From: GWC2-37-8 sp964485555
Lineage (GTDB): Bacteria; Patescibacteriota; Minisyncoccia; Moranbacterales; GWC2-37-73
Length of the DNA: 24,987 bases
Assembly (NCBI GenBank): GCA_964485555.1
Contig: CAZAJN010000061.1
Coordinates: forward strand, 1 to 24,987
Direction: 5' to 3'
Positions within the stretch are counted from its first letter, which is position 1. Each line of letters begins with the position of its first letter. The notes below the pieces were generated by a model. That model was not told where the DNA came from and ran no database searches. It saw only the letters and a list, made by a program, of their open reading frames with translations. The position numbers and the translations under genes are program-made. This document shows positions 16,973 through 23,481 of the stretch, one piece after another.

Positions 16973-17383
16973 ATGCAAAAAACTTATTGGTGGAGGTTTG
17001 TCGGATTATTTTTAGGATTAATTGTGCTTGGGTGGGGATATATATCTATAAATGTTTATGAAATAGGCATCTGTGAGGTCGCAGGGGATTGTTTTTTTAA
17101 ATATCATAAATATATAGATTATTTAATGCAAGCTTCATTGTCTCTAATTTTTACATCTGCCGTGCTATTTTTTGTTAATGATTTTGTATTCAAGAAATGG
17201 CTGAAGTTCGCGATAGCATGGATTACATTGGCTACGATTTTCATAATTTTTGCGCCTACATCTTCAACGCAGATCGTAGGAAATCCAACCAAGGAATCAG
17301 TTTCAATCTGGATGGGATCACTTTTTGTCATAATCAGCATCATTCAAATGATAGTTTTATCAAAAAATCAAAAAAAGATATAA
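16973..17383 (+). CDS. Small membrane protein, unknown function
   Basis: A 136-residue protein with four likely transmembrane helices (about residues 7-27, 47-68, 72-92 and 106-129). Between the first two there is a short loop with two cysteines (ICEVAGDCFF), which could form a disulfide if it is extracytoplasmic. No known family is recognised. It follows the lipase-like gene by 24 bases without a visible promoter or terminator between them, so co-transcription is likely. Its start has only an A/T-rich leader. Confidence 0.6.
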   Translation: MQKTYWWRFVGLFLGLIVLGWGYISINVYEIGICEVAGDCFFKYHKYIDYLMQASLSLIFTSAVLFFVNDFVFKKWLKFAIAWITLATIFIIFAPTSSTQIVGNPTKESVSIWMGSLFVIISIIQMIVLSKNQKKI

Positions 17384-17431
17384 TGTTTACTTGTGGTTGC
17401 AATTTCTCCGCAGATACTAAAACATTATTGG

Positions 17432-17476
17432 CATGAGTAGTATGAGTAGCATGAGTAGCATGAGCGACATGAGCGA
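17432..17476 (+). repeat. 9-bp tandem repeat CATGAGTAG/CATGAGCGA, 5 copies
   Basis: Units in order: CATGAGTAG, TATGAGTAG, CATGAGTAG, CATGAGCGA, CATGAGCGA. The period is exact over 45 bases with a shift in the last three bases between the third and fourth copies. Confidence 0.9.
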
Positions 17477-17486
17477 AATTTTTAAC

Positions 17487-17528
17487 ACCGTGACCACATT
17501 TGTGCGGTCGTCGGAAAGTGGTCACGGT
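17487..17528. repeat. Hairpin repeat, copy 1
   Basis: ACCGTGACCAC (17487-17497) and GTGGTCACGGT (17518-17528) form a perfect 11-bp stem around a 20-base loop. The core TGCGGTCGTCGGAAAGTGGT is shared with the two other copies. Confidence 0.8.
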
Positions 17529-17572
17529 TGCACTTGTGAATGTGGCATCCAGATCAAATATCAAATAACAAC

Positions 17573-17613
17573 ACCGTGACCAGAAAAATGCGGTCGTCGG
17601 AAAGTGGTTGCGG
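17573..17613. repeat. Hairpin repeat, copy 2
   Basis: CCGTGACCA (17574-17582) faces TGGTTGCGG (17605-17613). The arms pair in RNA if two G-U wobbles are allowed. The core TGCGGTCGTCGGAAAGTGGT is identical to the other copies. Confidence 0.75.
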
Positions 17614-17830
17614 GGAGAAAGTGAATGTGATGGAGGGGAAAGGACATATTTGAAATATTTAGCAGTGGATTATCTGAGATAAATGGTTATATGCAGTAAG
17701 AAGGGAATGTTGCGCCGAAGCATTGCTTTTTTAGGTTTTTAGTGATAATATTAGCAGGTAAAACAAACCTTGTTTAAGGTTGATTTTGTTTAAATGGATG
17801 AAAATTTTGTCTATAAATGATTCAAAGCGT

Positions 17831-17866
17831 GTGACCAGATTTGTGCGGTCGTCGGAAAGTGGTTAC
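17831..17866. repeat. Hairpin repeat, copy 3
   Basis: GTGACCA (17831-17837) faces TGGTTAC (17860-17866), a 7-bp stem with one G-U pair. The loop shares ATTTGTGCGGTCGTCGG with copy 1, and the 20-base core is identical to both other copies. Confidence 0.75.
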
Positions 17867-18000
17867 GAGGTGGTAGAAAAATAAAAAGATTTTTAAAAAA
17901 AGGGGGGGGGGTGAAAAGAGTAAGATGGAGGATAATAAAATGGGTAAGTGTGGGGATAGTAAATAGGATAAGAGAGGGGATAACAAGAAGGGAAATTGGG
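17867..18000 (+). other. C-poor, G-run-rich tract with a G10 homopolymer
   Basis: Bases 17867-17983 contain no C at all. The tract includes a run of ten G (17902-17911) and further runs at 17942-17944, 17952-17955, 17976-17979, 17990-17992 and 17998-18000. This could favour G-quadruplex or R-loop formation on the plus strand, and the homopolymer could vary in length. Confidence 0.7.
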
Positions 18001-18027
18001 ATTATAACAAAAAGATAAACATACGAT

Positions 18028-18258
18028 ATGGAGAGGGATATTGCGATAAGTGTCAAAAATATTTCCAAGACTTTTAAGATACCTCATGAAAAGGTGTCTT
18101 CGTTGCGTGGGGCGGCTGTGAGTGCATTCACCAGGAATAAGGGATATGAAGAATTTAAGGCGTTGGATGATGTCTCTTTTGAAGTGAAAAAAGGGGAATT
18201 TTTCGGAATTATCGGAAGAAATGGAAGCGGAAAATCGACCCTAATTATGGCGAATTAG
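18028..18258 (+). pseudogene. Truncated Wzt-like ABC transporter ATPase (5' remnant)
   Basis: The 76-residue reading frame is the N-terminal part of a polysaccharide-export ATPase: SKTFKIPHEKVSSLRGAA, then ALDDVSFEVKKGEFFGIIG and the complete Walker A GRNGSGKST. It then breaks off after Leu, running into IMAN and a stop inside an inverted repeat. The signature motif, Walker B and all later parts are missing and not found downstream. Compared with the intact gene at 19774, 59 of the first 72 residues agree by my count, while many synonymous positions differ, so it is an old paralogue or a transferred homologue, not a recent tandem copy. It cannot function as an ATPase. Confidence 0.85.
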
Positions 18259-18268
18259 CCATAATTAG
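18241..18268. repeat. 11-bp inverted repeat at the truncation point
   Basis: CTAATTATGGC (18241-18251), GAATTA, GCCATAATTAG (18258-18268): perfect arms around a 6-base loop, beginning exactly where homology to ABC ATPases ends. A second, weaker pair GCCAT (18291-18295) and ATGGC (18307-18311) follows. This may be the end of an inserted element or a recombination scar. No transposase and no target duplication were seen. Confidence 0.6.
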
Positions 18269-18357
18269 CAGTTTAAAATGCCTTTATGGAGCCATGATTC
18301 AATAAAATGGCAAATGTGTATAAAATTGTTAAAAGCAACTGGTGTTGGTGCAATGCA

Positions 18358-18386
18358 TTGACTTTCTGGTGAGTTTTAAGTATACT
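18358..18386 (+). promoter_or_regulatory. Promoter of the AAA/DUF4143 gene
   Basis: TTGACT (18358-18363) and TATACT (18381-18386) are separated by 17 bases, each hexamer one base from consensus. Predicted start is near 18393, with a leader of about 29 bases lacking a Shine-Dalgarno. Confidence 0.6.
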
Positions 18387-18391
18387 TAAAA
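18374..18391. promoter_or_regulatory. Palindromic operator candidate over the -10 box
   Basis: TTTTAAGTATACTTAAAA is a perfect 18-bp palindrome centred on the -10 hexamer. Its left half with one flanking base (GTTTTAAGTAT) recurs at 18413-18423, overlapping the ATG, and both copies are followed by a related stretch ending ATATATCAA. A protein bound here would block both polymerase and ribosome access. Confidence 0.5.
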
Positions 18392-18421
18392 TATATCAAT
18401 AAATCATAAATAGTTTTAAGT

Positions 18422-19639
18422 ATGAATAAGATATATCAAAAGCGCCCATATTATCTCGAAAAAATTGTTCCTTTTATTGGAACTGATCTTATCAAGGTTC
18501 TCATTGGTCAAAGACGTGTTGGCAAGAGCTATATTTTGTTCCAATTGATAGATGCAATAAAAAACAAAGATAAGAAGGCAAACATAGTGTATATAAATAA
18601 AGAGGAAAATGAATATGACGCGATTTTTAATTATCGCGATTTAATCGTTTATGTTGAAAAACGTATCATCCCCGGAGTTAAAAATTATCTGTTTATTGAC
18701 GAAATCCAAGATATAGAAAATTTTGAAAAAGCGCTAAGACATCTTTTCGCAAAAAAAACCTTTGATCTTTATTGTACTGGTAGCAATGCAAAACTATTAT
18801 CTTCTGAAATTGCCACGGGTTTGTCTGGACGCTATATTGAAATTCCTGTGCACACTTTGTCGTATCAAGAATTTTTGCAATTTCAAAAATTGCCGTCTGG
18901 CGAGGAATCGTTGATGAAATATATTCGTTATGGGGGACTGCCCTTTATCACCAATCTGAAACTTACCGATGAAATTGTGTATGGGTATTTGCAAAGCATA
19001 TATAATACAATCATCTTGAAAGATGTGGTCGCGCGCTTCAGAATTAGAAACATTAATTTTCTCAATCGTCTCCTGGAGTATTTGGCAGATAATATCGGAT
19101 CTTTGGTTTCAGCTAATAGGATCAGTGACTTTTTGAAATCACAAAAAATTAAGACTACTCCTAATATTGTTTTGGATTATTTGTCATTTTTAACTTCCAG
19201 CTTCATTATTAGAGAAGTCAACCGAGCAGACGTCAAAGGTAAAAAGATTTTTGAAATCAATGAAAAATATTATTGGGAAGATTTAGGAATAAGAAATTCC
19301 CTGGTTGGATATAAAGCGACGGAGATCGGGCAGATGTTGGAAAACCTGGTTTTCTCGCACTTGTCACGGTTGGGATTTTCAATTCATGTTGGTCAATTGG
19401 GAAACAAGGAAATTGATTTTGTCGCAGAAAAAGCAGGAAAAAAAATATACATACAAGTTGCTTATTTAATAAACGACGATGCAACGAAAGAGCGAGAGTT
19501 CGGCAATTTGCTTGATATACCGGATAATTATCAGAAAATTGTGGTTTCAATGGATAATGTGGTTGGTAATGATTATAAAGGTATTAAACATTATCAAATT
19601 ATTGATTTCTTATTGAATGATGAAATATTGAAAGTTTGA
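18422..19639 (+). CDS. AAA ATPase with DUF4143 domain
   Basis: A 405-residue ATPase of the AAA_14/DUF4143 type. Walker A is GQRRVGKS (29-36), Walker B YLFIDEIQ (89-96), followed by a sensor-1-like TGSN (119-122) and LSGRYIEI with a conserved arginine. A winged-helix-like middle leads to a C-terminal PD-(D/E)XK-like fold with GNKEIDFVAEKAGKKIYIQV, where QV stands in place of the classical EXK. Such proteins are very common, often multi-copy and apparently mobile in Patescibacteria and archaea; their function is not settled. It lies directly after the broken ABC ATPase gene, interrupting an otherwise glycan-related region, and has its own promoter and possible operator. Confidence 0.85.
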   Translation: MNKIYQKRPYYLEKIVPFIGTDLIKVLIGQRRVGKSYILFQLIDAIKNKDKKANIVYINKEENEYDAIFNYRDLIVYVEKRIIPGVKNYLFIDEIQDIENFEKALRHLFAKKTFDLYCTGSNAKLLSSEIATGLSGRYIEIPVHTLSYQEFLQFQKLPSGEESLMKYIRYGGLPFITNLKLTDEIVYGYLQSIYNTIILKDVVARFRIRNINFLNRLLEYLADNIGSLVSANRISDFLKSQKIKTTPNIVLDYLSFLTSSFIIREVNRADVKGKKIFEINEKYYWEDLGIRNSLVGYKATEIGQMLENLVFSHLSRLGFSIHVGQLGNKEIDFVAEKAGKKIYIQVAYLINDDATKEREFGNLLDIPDNYQKIVVSMDNVVGNDYKGIKHYQIIDFLLNDEILKV

Positions 19640-19663
19640 TAATTTGCATTGCAATTTTGCCTC

Positions 19664-19669
19664 TATAAT
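19664..19669 (+). promoter_or_regulatory. -10 candidate TATAAT upstream of the ABC ATPase gene
   Basis: A perfect TATAAT, but the best -35-like hexamers (TTGCAT at 19644-19649, TTGATA at 19636-19641) are at the wrong spacing. If used, the leader would be about 100 bases and would include the repeats at 19719-19771. Confidence 0.3.
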
Positions 19670-19750
19670 GATAGAATTAATCAGTAAAAATGAGTCAGAC
19701 TAAGCATTTTTTTAAGTTTGGAATTTGATACTTTGGAATTTTTTTGGTTA

Positions 19751-19771
19751 TTGTATCTTGTATCTTGCATC
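19751..19771 (+). repeat. 7-bp tandem repeat TTGTATC, 3 copies
   Basis: TTGTATC, TTGTATC, TTGCATC end two bases before the ATG at 19774. Just upstream TTTGGAATTT occurs twice (near 19718 and 19733). Confidence 0.8.
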
Positions 19772-19773
19772 AT

Positions 19774-21072
19774 ATGAATAAAGAAATAGCAATTTCTGTT
19801 TCCCACGTCTCCAAAACCTTCCGCATTCCTCATGAGAAAGTGAGCTCTCTTCGCGGTGCCGCTGTTTCACTGTTCAGCAAAAAAGGAGGATACGAAGAAT
19901 TCAATGCTCTTGACGACGTTTCTTTTGAGGTCAAAAAAGGAGAATTTTTTGGAATAATTGGAAGAAATGGAAGTGGAAAATCAACACTTCTCAAGATTTT
20001 GGCTGGAATATATCAAGCCGACAAAGGCAAGGTGAAGATAAACGGGATGATCTCACCATTTTTGGAGTTGGGAATTGGTTTCAATCCTGAACTTTCAGGG
20101 AGAGACAATGTGTATCTCAATGCGACTGTTCTTGGAATGACACAAAAGCAGATTGATGCGAAATTTGATTCGATCGTGAAATTTTCCGAACTCGAACGTT
20201 TCATTGATCAGAAACTCAAGAATTATTCTTCCGGAATGCAAGTGCGTCTGGCCTTTTCGGTTTCGATTCACGCCAATCGCGAAATTCTTTTGATGGATGA
20301 AGTTTTGGCAGTGGGAGATTCGAATTTTGCAAGCAAATGCCTCAACGAATTCAACAAATACAAAAAACAGGGAAAAACAGTGATTTTGGTCACTCATGAC
20401 ATTGGAACCGTGCAGAGATATTGCGACCGCGCAATGCTTATCCGCAATGGAAAGATCATGAAAATTGGAAAGGCAGAAGATGTTGGAAATGAATACACAT
20501 ACCAGAACATGTCAGATGAAGACAAACGTATTTTTGATGAGGAAAAAAGAAAGATGGGAGATGCGGAAAAAGACCTTGCAAAAATGAAAGGAAAAGAATT
20601 GGAACTTGAAAAGAAAAGGATTGAAGATGAAAAGAAAAAATTAGAAGAAGATCAAAGAAACAAAATTGCAGAAATAACAAAAGTGGAATTTTTGGACAAA
20701 GATGGGAAAAGCAGAAATGTTTTCCAGACAGGGGATGCGTTGGATATCCGCATTGATTTTAAATTGAAAAAAAATGTTGAATTTTTAAATTTTGGAGTAG
20801 GTCTCCATTCTGTTTATGGTGGGCAAGTTTTTGGTTACAATACCCAAATGGATGAGATTGAGGTAAAAAATCATAAAGAATTCATAATATTGCATTTCGA
20901 AAAAATGCCTGTTTTAAAAGGGGAATATTTGATGAATGTTGCATGTTGGGGTGAAGTTGAGCAAAATCATTATGATTATAAACCAGGGTTTAGAACCTTG
21001 AAAATGTTTTCAGCAGGGATAAAAAACAATTATAGAGGATTTTGTGATATAAATCATGAATGGAGATTCTAA
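19774..21072 (+). CDS. Wzt-like ABC transporter ATPase with C-terminal glycan-recognition-type domain
   Basis: A 432-residue ATP-binding subunit of a polysaccharide exporter. Motifs in order: Walker A GRNGSGKST (63-71), signature YSSGMQ (151-156), Walker B ILLMDE (171-176), D-loop region VLAVGD, and the switch H208 in VTHD. YSSGMQVRLAFSV is typical of Wzt/TagH. A charged coiled-coil linker of about 50 residues (247-297, rich in Glu and Lys) leads to a beta-rich C-terminal domain (298-432), placed and sized like the Wzt domain that binds the modified chain end in E. coli O8/O9a. ATG 19774 starts the conserved block; a TTG at 19744 is less likely. The permease partner is probably the one at 13117-13893, almost 6 kb upstream. 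The 3' third is more AT-rich than the 5' part. Confidence 0.9.
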   Translation: MNKEIAISVSHVSKTFRIPHEKVSSLRGAAVSLFSKKGGYEEFNALDDVSFEVKKGEFFGIIGRNGSGKSTLLKILAGIYQADKGKVKINGMISPFLELGIGFNPELSGRDNVYLNATVLGMTQKQIDAKFDSIVKFSELERFIDQKLKNYSSGMQVRLAFSVSIHANREILLMDEVLAVGDSNFASKCLNEFNKYKKQGKTVILVTHDIGTVQRYCDRAMLIRNGKIMKIGKAEDVGNEYTYQNMSDEDKRIFDEEKRKMGDAEKDLAKMKGKELELEKKRIEDEKKKLEEDQRNKIAEITKVEFLDKDGKSRNVFQTGDALDIRIDFKLKKNVEFLNFGVGLHSVYGGQVFGYNTQMDEIEVKNHKEFIILHFEKMPVLKGEYLMNVACWGEVEQNHYDYKPGFRTLKMFSAGIKNNYRGFCDINHEWRF

Positions 21073-21091
21073 TTATTTTAAAAATAAAACA

Positions 21092-21694
21092 ATGAGCATT
21101 GAACAGCAACTCGACTTGAAATTCCCTATTTATTGGAATAATTGGCCTATTGAGGAAGAATTTGCAAGATATTTGATTTATAAGGTTATTACAAATAGAC
21201 CAGTTAATATAGTTGAACTCGGAAGTGGAACCTCATCTTTGATTATATTGAAGACGCTTGAGAGATTGGGATATGATTATACATTGATGTCGTTTGATTC
21301 CGACAGGTCCTTTTTGGAAAAAACAAAAAATCTATTAGTTGCTGAAAATGTTTATGATGAAAAAAAAGTAAAATTGGTTTTTTCTGATATCACCGAATTT
21401 GAAATAAATGGTGCAATGTATAAATGGTACAATCCAAGAGATTTCAAATTTGATTTTGATAAAATTGATTTATTATTCGTAGATGGGCCACTAGGTTCGC
21501 TGTGTAAGAATTCTAGGTATCCTGCGATAAATGTTATGAAGAAATATTTAAAAAAGGATAGTGTGATTATTTTGCATGATGCAAAAAGACCTGAAGAAAT
21601 TGAAATTGTGAATATGTGGAAGAAGGAAAATAGTGAAATAGTTGGTGCTTATACAATAGAAACAGAGAGGGGTGGTGCAGAAATTCAATTTTAA
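21092..21694 (+). CDS. Class I SAM-dependent methyltransferase
   Basis: About 200 residues with a Rossmann-like methyltransferase core: VELGSGTSS (41-49) is the SAM-binding motif I, MSFDSDRSF follows as the acidic strand-2 region, VKLVFSDITEF as motif II, and LLFVDGPLGS as the strand-4 region; IILHDAKRP lies near the end. The protein is short, with no added domain. ATG 21056, which overlaps the ABC ATPase gene by 17 bases, is an alternative start adding 12 residues. Either way it is tightly linked to the exporter ATPase, so a sugar of the exported glycan or its lipid-linked precursor is the likely substrate, by inference from context. Confidence 0.78.
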   Translation: MSIEQQLDLKFPIYWNNWPIEEEFARYLIYKVITNRPVNIVELGSGTSSLIILKTLERLGYDYTLMSFDSDRSFLEKTKNLLVAENVYDEKKVKLVFSDITEFEINGAMYKWYNPRDFKFDFDKIDLLFVDGPLGSLCKNSRYPAINVMKKYLKKDSVIILHDAKRPEEIEIVNMWKKENSEIVGAYTIETERGGAEIQF

Positions 21695-21702
21695 ATTAAT
21701 TT

Positions 21703-22488
21703 ATGAAAAAAACATTTAATGATTTTCGATCTAACCTTCCTGCATTTTTTATTAAATATGTGAAAAAGTTAAGGAATTTTTTTTGCAATAAAAAAAGACC
21801 AACCGTGCTTGCTGTTGTTAATCATTATTACGGAAAAGGAAAAGATTTTAGAGGAAAATCAGGCACTCAGGATGCAAGTGTTAGAAAAGGAATAGTTGAG
21901 AAAGTTATAAATGAATTGCGTAAAATACCAAACACGGAAATAAGAATATGCGGAATAAAAGAAAAATCTCTTGTGAGTATTGATCAGGATTTTTCGCATG
22001 TTGGTAATCCGTCATTTTTGATTTATGAGTCAATTGAGTGGATGGCTTCTCAAGTAGACAAATATGATTATTTTATAAATATAGAAGATGACATATTATT
22101 AACTCGCAAAACTTTTGAAAGAATAGTTGAATTTGATAAAGAAAATAAAATCAGTGAGTGTTTTCATCCGAACAGGATGGAATGTGATGGCAGTCACGAA
22201 TATTGTGTTGATTTGAAGGCATGGCCAGGATGGACTAACGTGTCAAAGAAATACAACAATTATGATTTAAGAATTGCTGAAAATCCACACTCTGGAATAG
22301 CGGTGCTATCAAAAGAAAAACTAAAGTATGCTGTGGAGAAAATTGATTTGAAAAGGAGAGATAAGATAATAGGGCATTATATGGCATCAGCCTATGCTAA
22401 TTTGCATAGCCCCTTCTTATTGTTTAGAAATTTTTCTGATTTGTCTGCTCACAAGGTTATACATTTGGATAATTGGGATCCGAGATAA
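21703..22488 (+). CDS. Putative GT-A-type glycosyltransferase, unassigned family
   Basis: A 261-residue protein I cannot place in a named family. Features suggesting a nucleotide-sugar glycosyltransferase are a first strand-like TVLAVVNHYYG (34-44), a helix-turn pattern after it, and YFINIEDDILLTRKTFE (123-139), where EDD would be the metal-binding DXD-type motif at the end of a beta-strand. A later PHSGIAVLSKEKL and a C-terminal DLSAHKVIHLDNWDPR complete it. It has no signal peptide or membrane helix; the first 30 residues are basic and hydrophobic and might sit on the membrane. It follows the methyltransferase by eight bases and is AT-rich like its neighbours. Confidence 0.6.
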   Translation: MKKTFNDFRSNLPAFFIKYVKKLRNFFCNKKRPTVLAVVNHYYGKGKDFRGKSGTQDASVRKGIVEKVINELRKIPNTEIRICGIKEKSLVSIDQDFSHVGNPSFLIYESIEWMASQVDKYDYFINIEDDILLTRKTFERIVEFDKENKISECFHPNRMECDGSHEYCVDLKAWPGWTNVSKKYNNYDLRIAENPHSGIAVLSKEKLKYAVEKIDLKRRDKIIGHYMASAYANLHSPFLLFRNFSDLSAHKVIHLDNWDPR

Positions 22489-22529
22489 TGTTATTCTTAT
22501 AAATATAATATAATTATTTTTTTAAAAAA

Positions 22530-23480
22530 ATGAACTGGAAATATTTTAAACCGAAGTTTGAATATGAAGAAGAATTTAATGATTTTGCTTGGCCGTGGGC
22601 GGGGCATAAGTTTTTTGCATATGATTTGGTGTCAAATTTAAAACCAAAAAAGATTGTGGAACTTGGAACGCATTACGGCACATCTTTTTGGTCATTTTCT
22701 CAGGCAGTAAAAGATCAGAACATTGAAACAGAACTTAATGCTGTTGATTCATGGGAGGGGGAGAAGCACGCGGGTTTTTATGGTGAAGAAGTTTTTGAGA
22801 CTGTAAATAAAATAAAGGGCAGATTTTATTCCGATTTAAAGATAAACTTGATAAGAAAAAATTTTAACGAAGCATTGTCTGAATTTGAGAATGAATCAAT
22901 TGATGTTTTGCATATAGATGGGTTGCATACTTATGAGGCAGTAAAAAATGATTTTGAATCATGGTTTCCAAAAGTGAAAAAAGGTGGAATTATCCTGTTT
23001 CATGATATTGTTGTCACTAGGGATGATTTTGGTGTGTATAAGTTTTGGAACGAATTGAAGAGTGGGCATGAGACAATGGAATTTCATCATTCATATGGGT
23101 TAGGAGTTTTGTTTAAAGGAGATAAGAATCCAATATTTGACTTGCGTGATGAATTAATGTTTCATTATTCATTTTCAATCGAGGATTTTGAGAATGGAAA
23201 AATTGATTCATTGTTTCATAAGATAGATTCGAAGATTCTTGAAATACAGCAAAAAAACATGGAAGTTCAGCGAGGAGATATAGTGATTGAAGAAAAGAAT
23301 CAGGAAATACAACAAAAAGACCAGGAAATACAACGAAAAGATCAAGAGGTGCAACAACTAAATCAAATGATATTCATTATGGAATCCTCAAAATTTTGGA
23401 AATTAAGGAGATGGTATTTAAGGTTGAGATTTGCAATTTTCTCTCCAGTAAAGTTTGCTAAAAAGTATTTAAAAAAATAA
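22530..23480 (+). CDS. SAM methyltransferase with C-terminal heptad-repeat coiled coil
   Basis: A 316-residue protein. Residues about 20-200 form a methyltransferase of the Methyltransf_24/CmcI-like kind: VELGTHYGTS (43-52) as motif I, NAVDSWEG (70-77), then IDVLHIDGLHTYEAVKNDF (124-142) and GGIILFHD (152-159). Residues about 238-279 are six heptads of consensus E-I/V-Q-x-K-x-Q, a clear coiled coil. A tail rich in Trp, Arg and Lys follows (SSKFWKLRRWYLRLRF), which may bind the membrane or another protein. In E. coli O8/O9a, WbdD pairs a chain-capping methyltransferase with a coiled coil that sets polymer length; this protein has the same order of parts but no kinase domain. That parallel is inference. 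Confidence 0.8.
   Translation: MNWKYFKPKFEYEEEFNDFAWPWAGHKFFAYDLVSNLKPKKIVELGTHYGTSFWSFSQAVKDQNIETELNAVDSWEGEKHAGFYGEEVFETVNKIKGRFYSDLKINLIRKNFNEALSEFENESIDVLHIDGLHTYEAVKNDFESWFPKVKKGGIILFHDIVVTRDDFGVYKFWNELKSGHETMEFHHSYGLGVLFKGDKNPIFDLRDELMFHYSFSIEDFENGKIDSLFHKIDSKILEIQQKNMEVQRGDIVIEEKNQEIQQKDQEIQRKDQEVQQLNQMIFIMESSKFWKLRRWYLRLRFAIFSPVKFAKKYLKK
23241..23366 (+). repeat. 21-bp coding repeat (heptads) in the methyltransferase gene
   Basis: Six in-frame 21-base units encode the heptads. The fourth and fifth units are nearly identical at the DNA level (both begin CAGGAAATACAAC when counted one codon earlier), so copy number could change by slippage without a frameshift. Confidence 0.75.
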
Positions 23481-23481
23481 A

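Larger units (their letters stand above)
17384..18027. other. Non-coding repeat-rich region
   Basis: About 640 bases without a credible gene. It holds, in order, a five-copy 9-bp array (17432-17476), two hairpin repeats (17487-17528, 17573-17613), a plain AT-rich stretch with a short palindrome AACCTT-GTTT-AAGGTT (17766-17781), a third hairpin repeat (17831-17866) and a G-rich tract without C (17867-17983). Open frames on the minus strand here are simply the complement of the purine tract. Confidence 0.7.

Noticed and set aside
17487..17866. CRISPR array
   Set aside because: Only three units with irregular spacing (about 85 and 255 bases), varying arms and no cas gene nearby; a hairpin repeat family fits better.
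17811..18087. Two minus-strand frames rich in Pro, Tyr, Ser and Phe
   Set aside because: They are the complement of the C-free purine tract and depend on the G10 run; the residue bias is that of low-complexity DNA.
18241..19700. Complete insertion sequence around the AAA/DUF4143 gene
   Set aside because: No transposase, no matching inverted repeat on the far side and no target-site duplication could be found, so only a possible remnant end is reported.
22501..22530. Promoter TATAAT-like sequences before the coiled-coil methyltransferase
   Set aside because: The whole spacer is A/T, including a T7A7 palindrome, so such matches are expected by chance and there is no -35.
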